From NCBI RefSeq assembly GCF_000577245.1, contig NZ_CBYO010000022.1:558001-622000 (forward strand): 64,000 nt of DNA, in the 5' to 3' direction. The notes under the pieces are model-generated. The model ran no database searches. It was not told the DNA's origin and worked only from the letters and a program-made list of their open reading frames with translations. Each line of letters opens with the position of its first letter. Positions within the stretch are counted from its first letter, which is position 1. The stretch comes from Paucisalibacillus algeriensis (GTDB lineage Bacteria > Bacillota > Bacilli > Bacillales > Amphibacillaceae). The position numbers were made by a program, and so were the translations under genes. Shown piece by piece: positions 17,577 to 26,480 of the stretch.

Positions 17577-17626
17577 TGAAAATCCCCCTCAATACCTTTT
17601 TATTATTTCTAGTACACCGATTGATT

Positions 17627-17746
17627 TTAAATACCATCCTCGCCTTTTAATCTCTTAACCTCTTTTTCTAGATAATCGAGTCGTTTATGAATCCTATAAA
17701 ACATTGGAAGATAAGCAATCATGATAATAAGGATTGTCCACCACAT
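17627..17746 (-). CDS. 39-aa membrane/coiled-coil peptide
   Basis: ATG at 17746 after AGAGGGGA. One hydrophobic helix (residues 2-17), then RIHKRLDYLEKEVKRLKG, a short heptad-like charged tail. No family recognised. The layout repeats that of the 37-aa product at 13573-13686. Confidence 0.6.
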   Translation of the reverse strand: MWWTILIIMIAYLPMFYRIHKRLDYLEKEVKRLKGEDGI

Positions 17747-17861
17747 TGTATTCCCCTCTTTTCATTAAGCAAATTCTTATCTTATAAAGGAACTACACAA
17801 CATATATCGAACTTATAAAGCAAATAAAATACCCCATTGCCCAAATCATATTTCCGGTCTC

Positions 17862-18329
17862 TTAATCCCAAAAATTAAAAACAACATCCCCAACTCTTCT
17901 TGGTTTCCAATGTTTTACGTTATAGAGCTCCGCATCATTTAGTTCATTTTCATTTTCTATAGCAATTCTTCCTCTATGTTCGTTTATCACTAGCACTTCA
18001 TTTAATTCATCAGGAAGTAAAATATTATAATATGGCGTAAATTCGGTTGAAAGTTTGTCATGAATAACAAATTGAATAGCAGAAATATCCTCAACAGAAG
18101 AAGCAAATGCAAGAAATGGATAGGTACTATTTAGTAAGATATATAAATCATCGCCAAAAATCGCAATTTTGACTTGATAATAATTACAGGCTATTTCTGG
18201 CTCGTTAAAAGAAATAATTTTCCCACCATGATTATTAATGATGGAGTAGCAGATTTTTTTAAAGAAAACACCATCTACACTAAGGTCATTCGGTCTATTA
18301 AATCCACTAACACCGTTACGAAGAATCAT
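17862..18329 (-). CDS. Uncharacterised 155-aa protein
   Basis: I do not recognise this gene. It is a soluble, mixed alpha/beta protein without signal peptide or helices, containing FNEPEIACNYYQVKIAIFGDDLYILLN in the middle (quoted in part) and ending KPRRVGDVVFNFWD. A sound ribosome site (AAGGAAGG) precedes the ATG. The length and composition are normal for the region. It might be an immunity-type or SMI1-like small protein, but no motif supports that. Confidence 0.65.
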   Translation of the reverse strand: MILRNGVSGFNRPNDLSVDGVFFKKICYSIINNHGGKIISFNEPEIACNYYQVKIAIFGDDLYILLNSTYPFLAFASSVEDISAIQFVIHDKLSTEFTPYYNILLPDELNEVLVINEHRGRIAIENENELNDAELYNVKHWKPRRVGDVVFNFWD

Positions 18330-18516
18330 ATTATATTCCTTCCTTTTTACAATCTTCCTATTGGATATTACGTTATCTACACTACATAAGTTTCATTAGT
18401 GAAATCCAAACTTTATGTGATTCTAATCAAATAGGACCGAGGTTTTTTCTGGTATTATTTACTTGAAGGTGGTAATTAATAGTCTAGACAAATTGATAAA
18501 TAGGAGGTATCTCATC

Positions 18517-18660
18517 ATGGAAAATCAAAAAGCTGATCGATTAAAAGCAATGCTGGAAGAAGCAATGATACCAGTCATTGAACGATTAGAACGCACTGAT
18601 AAAGAATTGAAGGATTTAAAAGACAATAATGAAACTAATGTTCAATTGAAATTGCATTAG
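18517..18660 (+). CDS. 47-aa coiled-coil peptide
   Basis: ATG at 18517 after a perfect AGGAGG (18502-18507). The product (ADRLKAMLEEAMIPVIERLE, then DKELKDLKDN) is a charged amphipathic helix with heptad spacing and no membrane segment. An upstream TTG frame from 18463 has no ribosome site. No family recognised. It has its own terminator. Confidence 0.6.
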   Translation: MENQKADRLKAMLEEAMIPVIERLERTDKELKDLKDNNETNVQLKLH

Positions 18661-18697
18661 AAACAGATAGGCTTTATGTAAATCCTATCTGTTTTTA
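18661..18697. terminator. Bidirectional terminator
   Basis: AAACAGATAGG pairs with CCTATCTGTTT, followed by TTT. The stop codon of the minus-strand Nudix gene (18685) lies inside the right arm, so that gene is terminated within its own hairpin. Confidence 0.8.
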
Positions 18698-19158
18698 GTT
18701 AACTTTATCTCTTTAACATTTCTCCAAAAGTAATCCACCGTATCCTGGTGCGTCAACATTTCTTCTACTCTATTCACGTCCAGTAATGTAGCCTTACTAA
18801 TTTCACTATCATTTGGCCATAGTGAATTTATGTCCCCAATAAACTCTACGAGGAACATCGTTGTTTCTTGGCTAACATAGCCTATCTGTTCTTGAACTGT
18901 TGCGGGGAAATCAAAGCAGATTTTTTCCTCTAACTGCTTAACTATCCTGAATTCGCTTGAACCGGTTTCTTCCCCTAATTCTCGTATAATAGCATGCTGT
19001 AAATCCCTATCTGCTGCCTCCACCCCACCTTTTATAAAATCCCATTCCCCTTTAATGGACTGTTTTCCTTCTTTAGTATTGATTTTGGTTTTATGTACGA
19101 TTAATAATTTATCCCCTTGAAAAACAATTGCACCTACAGCTTTTCTAATCATCCCCAC
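18685..19158 (-). CDS. Nudix hydrolase
   Basis: The 157-aa protein has a Nudix box GGVEAADRDLQHAIIRELGE followed by ETGS, matching the G-x5-E-x7-REUxEExGU consensus (the G/E spacing places D for one acidic residue). It starts RKAVGAIVFQGDKLLIVHK. It hydrolyses a nucleoside-diphosphate-linked substrate of unknown identity. GTG 19158 is well placed after AAGGGGAG; an ATG six bases further is possible. The acetyltransferase stop lies 11 bp downstream... of this gene's upstream neighbour order on the minus strand, so the run 20.1-18.7 kb may be one transcript. Confidence 0.85.
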   Translation of the reverse strand: MGMIRKAVGAIVFQGDKLLIVHKTKINTKEGKQSIKGEWDFIKGGVEAADRDLQHAIIRELGEETGSSEFRIVKQLEEKICFDFPATVQEQIGYVSQETTMFLVEFIGDINSLWPNDSEISKATLLDVNRVEEMLTHQDTVDYFWRNVKEIKLTKNR

Positions 19159-19169
19159 TACGACTCCCC

Positions 19170-19625
19170 TTATACCCTAAACTCTTTCTTAAAAAAGGAT
19201 AAACTGATTTGGTTATCTACTACCATTTCGTTTATCCGCTGAAATTTATTTTTCAAATAGAATTTGACCGCAGGATGATTCTTGGAACCTGTAGCCACTT
19301 TCATGGTTTTCGCTGAAAAATTAGTCTCAAGAAAATCTAATAATCCTTGGGCTATGCCCTTTCTAAAATAATTCGGATGTACAAACAATCTATGAATATC
19401 TATTTCTTCTTTCTCAATCTTTATTGATACTACCCCACATAGCGTTTCGTCCATATAATATCCAAAAAACCGCTCACCAGATTGCTGTAAGGATTCAATA
19501 GTGTCCCTTAATGGTGGTAGGTCATATAAACCAATTATTTTAGCCTCAACAAAGTATGAATCCAGCTGTATGCTTAAGATGTGCTCTGTATTTTCCTTAT
19601 TGAGAATATCTATCTCTTTAATCAT
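19170..19625 (-). CDS. GNAT-family N-acetyltransferase
   Basis: The 151-aa GNAT protein has the core DIHRLFVHPNYFRKGIAQGL with the acetyl-CoA loop FRKGIAQG, and the later ATGSKNHPAVKFYLKNKFQR motif. Its ATG is 12 bp downstream of the stop of the membrane-protein gene at 19638, and its stop is 11 bp from the Nudix start, so membrane protein, acetyltransferase and Nudix hydrolase are probably co-transcribed. Substrate unknown. Confidence 0.87.
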   Translation of the reverse strand: MIKEIDILNKENTEHILSIQLDSYFVEAKIIGLYDLPPLRDTIESLQQSGERFFGYYMDETLCGVVSIKIEKEEIDIHRLFVHPNYFRKGIAQGLLDFLETNFSAKTMKVATGSKNHPAVKFYLKNKFQRINEMVVDNQISLSFFKKEFRV

Positions 19626-19637
19626 GGTAATATACCC

Positions 19638-20090
19638 TCATTCTTTTAAGTCAAAAGAGACTATTATTTTGGTATTTGGTAAATAATCAAAGGTTATATA
19701 ACTTCCTAGGTGCCTAGGTTTTATTTTCGTAGAATAATATAATCCTCCATCTACTTCTATCTCATTTTTATTATCCTTCCCAACATCCCGGACATAATCA
19801 ATTATCCCTTCTTCGGATAAATAATTCCCCTCCATAACGTATGGAAGGTCTTTTACATACGGTACAGCCACATATCCTAAGAAAATTGCAAGTAAAAGAA
19901 TGGCTAGCATTGCCACAATAAAACTCATAAATGCTTTATAATCTTCTTTGATCTTTTTTCTCTTCTTTGCTTTCGTTTTCCGTTCACGAATTGTTTCCAC
20001 TGTCAGCGCTATTACAATCCAAGGGATGACAATAATAACCAGCAAAACAACCGCAACACAAAAAACAAGCATAAACCAATACAAACCCAT
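19638..20090 (-). CDS. Uncharacterised 150-aa membrane protein
   Basis: Two hydrophobic helices (about residues 4-29 and 53-74) flank a strongly basic cytoplasmic segment (RERKTKAKKRKKIKEDYK). The C-terminal half after YVAVPYVKDLP is an outer domain of about 75 residues rich in Tyr, Gly and Asp. No family recognised. GGAG precedes the ATG. The basic loop could bind nucleic acid or lipid head groups. Confidence 0.7.
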   Translation of the reverse strand: MGLYWFMLVFCVAVVLLVIIVIPWIVIALTVETIRERKTKAKKRKKIKEDYKAFMSFIVAMLAILLLAIFLGYVAVPYVKDLPYVMEGNYLSEEGIIDYVRDVGKDNKNEIEVDGGLYYSTKIKPRHLGSYITFDYLPNTKIIVSFDLKE

Positions 20091-20118
20091 TCACTATAGC
20101 TCCAATAACTTAAATTAT

Positions 20119-20547
20119 CTATACCTCAACACTTACCTTATCCAAATCAAAACAGTAATACACCAACCTTCTATCCTTGAACCAATTTTCCAATGGTATT
20201 ACCCAAGGTCGAAAAGATATATAATCACGTATCTCTTCTACTGTAACAAACCTTACATCCACAATTTCCTCATCGGGTTCCTGTTTATTCTGGGATAAAA
20301 TTTCTCCCCAGTAATAGACATGCAAATATTCTCCATATTCTTTCGATGTGTATTCTGTAATATAAGCAACATCTTTCACATCAAGATGGTATCCCGTTTC
20401 TTCTAGACCTTCTCTTGCAGCTGCTACATGGAAGGTTTCACCCGGTTCTGTTCCACCCTTAGGCAAACTCCAACCATTATTGTCTTTCACCAGTAAGACT
20501 TTATTATTTTCAATTACTACGACCCCACCTGCTAATTTATGAACCAA
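20119..20547 (-). CDS. Nudix hydrolase
   Basis: The Nudix box reads GGTEPGETFHVAAAREGLEE-TGY, matching the consensus closely. The preceding strand VVVIENNKVLLVKDNNGWSLPKG is typical of Ap4A/NADH-type Nudix enzymes. The frame is open from 20583, but GGAGGAG seven bases before the TTG at 20547 marks the likely start (142 aa). The substrate is unknown. Confidence 0.87.
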   Translation of the reverse strand: MVHKLAGGVVVIENNKVLLVKDNNGWSLPKGGTEPGETFHVAAAREGLEETGYHLDVKDVAYITEYTSKEYGEYLHVYYWGEILSQNKQEPDEEIVDVRFVTVEEIRDYISFRPWVIPLENWFKDRRLVYYCFDLDKVSVEV

Positions 20548-20705
20548 AAATACTCCTCCAATATCTATAAGTAATCTCTGCAACTATGTTAGCATAATAT
20601 TCCTAATACTTATACAGAAAATTGCAAGTGGACATGGATATTGGAATTGTCCCATGAAACCTTTTTGCCCTTTTTTACATACACTTCTTGTAGAGGTGAT
20701 AAAAA

Positions 20706-21143
20706 ATGGTACGAGTAAAATATACAGACAGTGACATTGCTTTAATGGCAAGGATGATGAGGGCAGAAGCTGAAGGTGAAGGACAACTAGGGATGTTAAT
20801 GGTAGGTAATGTAATCGTCAATCGAGCACAGGCAGATTGCCTGGATTTTGTAGACGTGAGGACAATACCGCAAGTCATATACCAAGTTCAAGGAGGAAAT
20901 TATTCTTTTGAAGCTGTACAGAAAGGGAATGTATTTTATAATAGAGCTAGAAGTACTGAAAAGCGATTAGCCAAACAAACGTTAGATTTCTGGAGAGAAC
21001 ATCCCTCTAAGTATGCACTTTGGTATTTTAATCCATACGCTCCATGCCCACCTACATGGTATGATCAACCATTTGCAGGACAGTTTAAACAACATTGTTA
21101 TTATGAGCCTCAGGCAAATACATGTGAAAGTGTTTATAGATGA
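20706..21143 (+). CDS. cwlJ: Spore cortex-lytic cell wall hydrolase CwlJ
   Basis: The 145-aa single SleB/CwlJ catalytic domain lacks signal peptide and PG-binding domain, as in CwlJ. The catalytic glutamate is E21 in MRAEAEGEGQLGM, followed by VGNVIVNRAQADCLDF. It degrades muramic-lactam cortex peptidoglycan during germination and is deposited in the coat during sporulation. CATACACT at about 20680 resembles a SigE -10 element, fitting mother-cell expression, but no convincing -35 is seen. The usual partner gerQ is not in the window. A strong terminator follows. Confidence 0.92.
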   Translation: MVRVKYTDSDIALMARMMRAEAEGEGQLGMLMVGNVIVNRAQADCLDFVDVRTIPQVIYQVQGGNYSFEAVQKGNVFYNRARSTEKRLAKQTLDFWREHPSKYALWYFNPYAPCPPTWYDQPFAGQFKQHCYYEPQANTCESVYR

Positions 21144-21147
21144 TAAC

Positions 21148-21177
21148 AAAATCCCCACAGATTGTGGGGATTTTTTA
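21148..21177 (+). terminator. Terminator of cwlJ
   Basis: CCCCACA/TGTGGGG with a 3-nt loop, flanked by AAAT/ATTTTTT. Confidence 0.92.
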
Positions 21178-21392
21178 TGTGGTAGAATGAAAAAGGGATT
21201 GGTACCATCCCATTATGTTATGATGATTTATTTGATTGCAGAAATTCACAGAGCTTAATATTTATTTCATGAGAAGTGTTTCCGGGCCATATTAAATGGC
21301 CTCACGAGTTAAGAATACAAAGTTCTGATGTAGGATATTTTTATGTGCAAAACATGGATGCTCTATAGAAACATAACCATCGTGTTTACTAT

Positions 21393-21821
21393 CTAGTTGA
21401 TTTCTCTTACTAATTTATCAGCCAGTATTACATTTTCTTTTAGATAGTCTGGCAAATCGGCATGTGCTAAAATCTCCGATGTCGTCATCCAAATTACATC
21501 ATCAACTTCTTCCGTGCTTTTAGCATAAGGTTCTCCTGATGTATGTTGACACAAAAATACGATATCAATAACATTCAAACCAGTATCAGATATAAATGAA
21601 GAACTATTTACATACCTAATAATAGTTACCTCTATTCCTACTTCTTCAAATATTTCCCTATGTAACGTTCTTTCTAATATATCGGTAGAATTACCCTCTA
21701 GCTCACATTTCCCCCCAACAAGAGAAAGTCCTCCACCTGCATGTTCCTCTTTTTCACTTCGTTGGATTAATAGCCATTTACCATCACGATAAATTGCACC
21801 TTCTACATTAACAACAAACAT
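21393..21821 (-). CDS. Nudix hydrolase
   Basis: The 142-aa protein has a Nudix box with a longer-than-usual insert (GGKCELEGNSTDILERTLHR, then EIFEEVGI), preceded by EGAIYRDGKWLLIQRSEKEE. The catalytic REhxEE is intact, so it should be active. AGGGGGAA precedes the ATG. It starts a minus-strand series after a 250-bp gap containing only a short GGCCAT/ATGGCC hairpin. Substrate unknown. Confidence 0.85.
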   Translation of the reverse strand: MFVVNVEGAIYRDGKWLLIQRSEKEEHAGGGLSLVGGKCELEGNSTDILERTLHREIFEEVGIEVTIIRYVNSSSFISDTGLNVIDIVFLCQHTSGEPYAKSTEEVDDVIWMTTSEILAHADLPDYLKENVILADKLVREIN

Positions 21822-21872
21822 AAAGATTCCCCCTAAGAAATAGTTAAGTTTCAGATCTACGTATGCAAAACA

Positions 21873-22334
21873 TCATGAAGGAAAATATTCCATTGGCTCT
21901 GTACTATGAACGTATCCATTTTTCTTATAATATTCAATGGCTTCATCACTTGCCCAAACAATCACAAACTCATAATTATTTTCTTTTATCCAACTATTAA
22001 TGGATTGTAACAACTTACTCCCAATTCCCTTATTTCTATATTTAGGATTAGTATAAACATTTGTCATATAGGCAAAAGGATGTGTTATTCTACCAGGGCG
22101 AGGTACCTTTTGTATCAATTCTATGTATATATGAGATACAACTCTACCGTTTTCTTCTGCAACCCATATATACCAATCCGGACCATTAAGAGCTTTTTCT
22201 AGAAAAACGTAGCATTCTTTTTCAAAATCATTATAGGATTCATTTGCTTTGCTTTCATCGTGTTCAATCGTAAAATCCCATCTCATTTTTATCAGTTGTT
22301 TTATGTCTTTTTTCTCAGCTAATCTAATGTTCAC
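21873..22334 (-). CDS. GNAT-family N-acetyltransferase
   Basis: The GNAT protein of about 153 aa has NVYTNPKYRNKGIGSKLLQ with the acetyl-CoA loop RNKGIGSK, then IVWASDEAIEYYKKNGY. The frame is open from 22370, but GGAGGAG seven bases before GTG 22334 (VNIRLAEKKD) marks the start. It lies 17 bp downstream of the SDR-like gene. Substrate unknown. Confidence 0.87.
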   Translation of the reverse strand: MNIRLAEKKDIKQLIKMRWDFTIEHDESKANESYNDFEKECYVFLEKALNGPDWYIWVAEENGRVVSHIYIELIQKVPRPGRITHPFAYMTNVYTNPKYRNKGIGSKLLQSINSWIKENNYEFVIVWASDEAIEYYKKNGYVHSTEPMEYFPS

Positions 22335-22351
22335 TTTCTTCTCTCCTCCAA

Positions 22352-22915
22352 TCACGGCCTCTTGTCCCAAGGTTCCAGTGTACCCACTACTGTTTTTCTT
22401 TCATTACTTTGTATTCCCGTTATAACCCCTTCTGATATCTCATGATGACTAAGCCATCTAGAAGTCATCTCATTATATATAAAGCCTAATTGTACCTCTT
22501 TAACTATACAATTTTCCGGAACATCATTTTCAGTGAACGCAATATTAGTCAAGTGACTACTACTTCCCTTCACGATCACCAATGTCCACTGGCGGTGCAC
22601 TTGAAGCGTTGCTATTTGTCTTTTAATGGTAGGTATAGCATCCGGGGCAGTACTATGAATCCAAGCAACTACTAGGTCAATCTCTCCATGCTCCTCATAT
22701 GCATTTGTTATCTGGTGCTTCAAAGACTCCGTATTAGAGTAATCTAATTCTTGTACCTTGAGACCCTGTTCACTATATTTGTTGCTCAATCGTTCTAATC
22801 GATGTCTGTTTCTACCAAACACAACCGTGTGATTGACATGTTTTACAATCCAGCCAGTAGCCTCCGCAAGCATTCCTGTCCCACCAAATACTAATGCATG
22901 GTTACAATTCAACAT
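22352..22915 (-). CDS. Short NAD(P)-binding Rossmann protein (SDR-like)
   Basis: The 187-aa protein has an N-terminal Rossmann motif HALVFGGTGMLAEAT and further SDR-like strands (HTVVFGRNRHRLERL, EIDLVVAWIHS). It is short for the family and lacks a clear YxxxK catalytic pair, so catalysis is doubtful. GGAGGG lies just before two tandem ATGs (22918, 22915), and the second has better spacing. It sits between two acetyltransferase genes on the same strand and is probably co-transcribed with them. Confidence 0.78.
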   Translation of the reverse strand: MLNCNHALVFGGTGMLAEATGWIVKHVNHTVVFGRNRHRLERLSNKYSEQGLKVQELDYSNTESLKHQITNAYEEHGEIDLVVAWIHSTAPDAIPTIKRQIATLQVHRQWTLVIVKGSSSHLTNIAFTENDVPENCIVKEVQLGFIYNEMTSRWLSHHEISEGVITGIQSNERKTVVGTLEPWDKRP

Positions 22916-22937
22916 CATTCCCTCCAGACCTACACAA

Positions 22938-23402
22938 TTAGTTGATCGTTTTTACATAATCTATTAATCTAAGCTTTTCGGTTATTTCGTGTTCTCCTAC
23001 TTTTTTGTACCCTAACTTTTCATAAAAATGATGATTTTCAGCATTTAAGTGCGGTGTATCTAAACTCCATTGGACTGCTTGGGGAAATTCGTCTTCAATT
23101 TGTTGCATAATCCTAGTCCCTATTCCTTCACCTTGAAATTCAGGTGATATGAATATTCGATTCAGACGGTATTTTCCTTCACCCAAATCACGAATATCTA
23201 CACCACCAATAATTTCATCGTTAAACCAAATGGTATAATAAAAGAATGATTCTATCTTCAGGCGCAATCTCTCAATAGTCTCGTTTACCGGGCTACTTTC
23301 ATGGTCCTGATATTTCTTTAAATCATCTGCGAATGCTTTCTTTTGTATTTCTAAAAGTTGAATAGTTTCATCTAAATTGGTTCTCGATAATATTATATTC
23401 AT
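22938..23402 (-). CDS. GNAT-family N-acetyltransferase
   Basis: The 154-aa GNAT enzyme starts TNLDETIQLLEIQKKAFADDL and has the acetyl-CoA loop FQGEGIGTRIMQ, then HHFYEKLGYKKVGEHEITEK. It resembles the product of 9354-9836 in layout and several motifs, suggesting duplication. AGGGGGAG precedes the ATG. Substrate unknown. Confidence 0.87.
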   Translation of the reverse strand: MNIILSRTNLDETIQLLEIQKKAFADDLKKYQDHESSPVNETIERLRLKIESFFYYTIWFNDEIIGGVDIRDLGEGKYRLNRIFISPEFQGEGIGTRIMQQIEDEFPQAVQWSLDTPHLNAENHHFYEKLGYKKVGEHEITEKLRLIDYVKTIN

Positions 23403-23516
23403 TCCTTCTCCCCTATTTCAATGGGACACTTCAGATCATATGGTGTGCACCTTTGCCCCATAAAGCGGTTATTAAATAATCTGATCCGCCTAATTTCTTA
23501 CAGCCTACGGGCTATT

Positions 23517-23717
23517 CTAAAAAAAGAAAACAAGAAGGCACCCGATTCCTGCCAATGTGCTCATAACCCCACCAAACCGTGTAGAAAAGATATATATATC
23601 AGAGGGTTCTGTCGCATCATTGGACTTCCAACTTTCCGTCAATTTCCAAATCCATTCTGGTTTTAACAGGGCACATAGACCGAATACCGTTACAAATAAC
23701 GAAAGTAATAGCAACAT
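23517..23717 (-). CDS. Small membrane protein, DUF6199-like
   Basis: The 66-aa protein has an N-terminal helix (LLLLSLFVTVFGLCALL), the motif LTESWKSNDATEPSDIYIFS then TRFGG, and a second helix ending LLVFFF. The WKS...ATEPS...TRFGG pattern is conserved in small Bacilli membrane proteins, which I remember as DUF6199. Function unknown. AGGAGGG precedes the ATG. Confidence 0.7.
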   Translation of the reverse strand: MLLLLSLFVTVFGLCALLKPEWIWKLTESWKSNDATEPSDIYIFSTRFGGVMSTLAGIGCLLVFFF

Positions 23718-23784
23718 ACAATACCCTCCTGAGATACATTCAATTTGAATTTATAAGTTTCATACCTATTTAATTGAAATACTA

Positions 23785-25299
23785 CTACTTCTTATTTTCA
23801 AATTCCACATCTTCTCTACGCTTAAAATACCAATTCCTAATCCCTAGCGCATAGTCTAGCGGAATATCTTGGATTGTTTCCATATGAATTGGAGTAGATC
23901 GATTAATGGTCGTCACTGATGCTACATTAAAAGATTTTTGAAGTCTCGACTGAGAATAACTCATCTCTACTACATTTTTTCGTTTCGTTATAAACATACG
24001 GCTATTTAAACCACCATGCCACCACTGAACCTGATCATCAGTTACCACATATCTTGTATGAATATAATCTAATATCCTGTTCAATACAATAATCCCTAGT
24101 AAAACTAAACTCCACACCCACCAAGTAACGTGAAGAAATTCTGGCTTGAAATAAAACAAAGCAGCCGTTGCTAGAATCCATAACCAACTCGGTCTCAATA
24201 ATTTAAGCCATAACGCAATGCGTGGTAACCTTTCTAATCTGCTATTTATTTGATAGATTGGTAATAATTCTTCTATTAACTGGTACGCTTTTTCTACCGG
24301 CAAAAACGGGTATAGCGAGTTAACGTTTAGTGATCCATCTTCTATATTCGGTTTTGCTGAACTTATCAGTTTCACTTCCGCTAAACCAAATAAACGTTTT
24401 AAAACCGATTGTTCCATTTCCAATCCTTGAATCTTCTTCTTTTCAATTACAAAATAACTTTCATTTAGGACCCCTCTATCAATGTAAATATGGGTGTCAT
24501 CAGAGGAAATCTCATATTTACCATAACGAATAAATGTTCTAGCAATCCCAAACGTAACAGCAACAATAACCGCAAACGCAATCACAATACCAATTAGCCA
24601 CGAACTATTTAGCAACAGTCGAAACATTCCTTCGAACTGATTGGTATCCTTAATAAAAGGCTCTACATAATCCAATAATCCTGCCGTAATCGGAATAATC
24701 GCTAGGAAACTTAATGATGTAAAACTTGCCTTCCACAGGTCCTTACGCCTCGGTGTAAAATGAACAGTCCGATTTGTTACCGGAATTTGTTTCTTTTCCT
24801 CCTCTTCTTCCTCTATCTCGGTTTCTGATACATGTTTAGACTCCATTGCCTTTTGTACATGATTGTCTTGTTTTGCTTGAACTAAATCAATTAATTCTTG
24901 AGCATTATTTTTGGAAATTACCTCGAAATGAATAGCATCCTCTACCCCATCCATTGCAGTTTCAAATGTTAAGGAAGTCAGTCCAACAATTTTGTGAAAA
25001 ACAGTAGTCTTCCTTGTTACATTTTGAATTTTAGAGAACGGAATAGTACTAGATTGTTTCACAAAGATTCCTTTATGAATCTGAAAAACTCGGTCCTTCC
25101 ATTCATATTTCTCCACAAACCATGCCGTAATAATAGAAACGAATCGTACAAGTACATAAAGTAAAAATACATACCTTCCATACTTCCATAGCCAGAATTC
25201 TGATCCCTTATTTATAACAAATAACAAAATCGCAATAAAAAGGTTACTTTTTACCAATTGATAGATTCGAAAAGCAATAGTCAACGGATGAAATCGCAT
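23785..25299 (-). CDS. ydbT: PH (bPH_2) domain membrane protein, YdbT-like
   Basis: The 504-aa protein contains three bacterial PH-like domains: IHKGIFVKQSSTIPFSKIQN near residue 92, YIDRGVLNESYFVIEKKKIQ near 270, and WWHGGLNSRMFITKRKNVVE near 430. Pairs of membrane helices separate them. A Glu-rich spacer lies near 165. It is the partner of YdbS: its ATG overlaps the YdbS stop. In Bacillus the ydbS-ydbT pair gives resistance to some antimicrobial peptides; that role is inferred here. Confidence 0.85.
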   Translation of the reverse strand: MRFHPLTIAFRIYQLVKSNLFIAILLFVINKGSEFWLWKYGRYVFLLYVLVRFVSIITAWFVEKYEWKDRVFQIHKGIFVKQSSTIPFSKIQNVTRKTTVFHKIVGLTSLTFETAMDGVEDAIHFEVISKNNAQELIDLVQAKQDNHVQKAMESKHVSETEIEEEEEEKKQIPVTNRTVHFTPRRKDLWKASFTSLSFLAIIPITAGLLDYVEPFIKDTNQFEGMFRLLLNSSWLIGIVIAFAVIVAVTFGIARTFIRYGKYEISSDDTHIYIDRGVLNESYFVIEKKKIQGLEMEQSVLKRLFGLAEVKLISSAKPNIEDGSLNVNSLYPFLPVEKAYQLIEELLPIYQINSRLERLPRIALWLKLLRPSWLWILATAALFYFKPEFLHVTWWVWSLVLLGIIVLNRILDYIHTRYVVTDDQVQWWHGGLNSRMFITKRKNVVEMSYSQSRLQKSFNVASVTTINRSTPIHMETIQDIPLDYALGIRNWYFKRREDVEFENKK

Positions 25300-25787
25300 T
25301 ATTCATCCACTTCCTTCAGTTTCGCGAACTCTGCTAATCTTTCTCTTAGTGCGAGTGCAACATCTTCTTCCAAAGCTGGAATCGCATGCGATGATCCAAC
25401 TGTTTCCACTTTAATGGAACGGACATTATATCGTTTCATAATTGGACCTTGACTAGTTGTGACGGATTGAATCTTCGTCATTGGTACCGTCACCCATTCT
25501 TTCTGAAAGATTCCATAGCTTAATTGGAGATATTCATCATCAAACTGATAACTCCAACTACGGTACAGATATGTAGGTTCAAAAATCGACCAGATAAATC
25601 CAATAATGGTCAATATGACTAAACCAACCAAAACCCAATAAACCCATATCGGCCAATCAAAATAATGATATACCCAAAATAATATTCCAATAACCACAAG
25701 CCCGATAATATTCCCTATCGTTTCTGAAATTCTACGTATTTTAGGAAAAGAATGAGCTAAAGCGTTTTCTAGTTTTGTTTCATTCAT
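25299..25787 (-). CDS. ydbS: PH (bPH_2) domain membrane protein, YdbS-like
   Basis: The 162-aa protein has two membrane helices (about residues 25-45 and 49-70) followed by one bPH_2 domain with LQLSYGIFQKEWVTVPMTKI then QSVTTSQGPIMKRYNV. It is the first gene of the ydbS-ydbT pair, whose reading frames overlap. Together they are expected to form a membrane complex protecting against certain bacteriocins. Confidence 0.85.
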   Translation of the reverse strand: MNETKLENALAHSFPKIRRISETIGNIIGLVVIGILFWVYHYFDWPIWVYWVLVGLVILTIIGFIWSIFEPTYLYRSWSYQFDDEYLQLSYGIFQKEWVTVPMTKIQSVTTSQGPIMKRYNVRSIKVETVGSSHAIPALEEDVALALRERLAEFAKLKEVDE

Positions 25788-26066
25788 CAGTAGTTGCCTC
25801 CAAAATCAAGTAATATAATTTAATCTCTATTCTATACGAAATAGTAGACAAAAAGTTTTCATTTTGTCGTTATTTTCCAAATCAATTTTTGAGGGATGAC
25901 GTACTTTCCCATAATTTCTATCATTTGAATGTAGCTCTTCTCTACCATCGTGACAATTTGAAACACATTTTTCTATAACTTCCATCATAAGGTAAAGCAT
26001 GAGTAAATATACTTATTCATTTAAGACAAAAGCAAGCTATAAATTGACATGGGGGGGAGGAAAAAA

Positions 26067-26471
26067 ATGTCAGATTTACAGAATGAAAACAAGGAGCAAT
26101 CAGAAATAAAAGAAGAAGATTCAAACCAAGAAAAGAACAAAACATCAACTGGTTTAGAGGAAAACGTTGCTGGCTTGATATGTTATGTGGTTGGATTTGT
26201 TACCGGATTAATCTTTTTACTCATAGAAAAAGATAGCCACTTTGTACGGTTTCATGCATTACAATCTATTATAGTCTTTACTGCATTATTTGTTCTTAAT
26301 ATCGTACTGAGCTTTATCCCATTCTTAGGATGGGCAATCACCATGTTATTAGCACCACTTTCATTAGTTTTATGGATCGTGTTAATGATACAGGCTTATC
26401 AAGGAAAATTATTTAAGCTACCCATAATTGGGGATATTACGGAGGACCAGTTGAAGAAGATGAAAGGTTAA
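26067..26471 (+). CDS. DUF4870-family membrane protein
   Basis: A charged N-terminal tail of about 35 residues precedes the DUF4870 domain: GLEENVAGLICYVVGFVTGL, the loop EKDSHFVRFHALQSI, and two or three further helices. The frame is open from 26049, but the G-rich GGGGGGGAGG (26051-26060) is the ribosome site for the ATG at 26067. The family is found throughout bacteria and its function is unknown. The gene is divergent from ydbS. Confidence 0.88.
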   Translation: MSDLQNENKEQSEIKEEDSNQEKNKTSTGLEENVAGLICYVVGFVTGLIFLLIEKDSHFVRFHALQSIIVFTALFVLNIVLSFIPFLGWAITMLLAPLSLVLWIVLMIQAYQGKLFKLPIIGDITEDQLKKMKG

Positions 26472-26480
26472 ACTACTATT

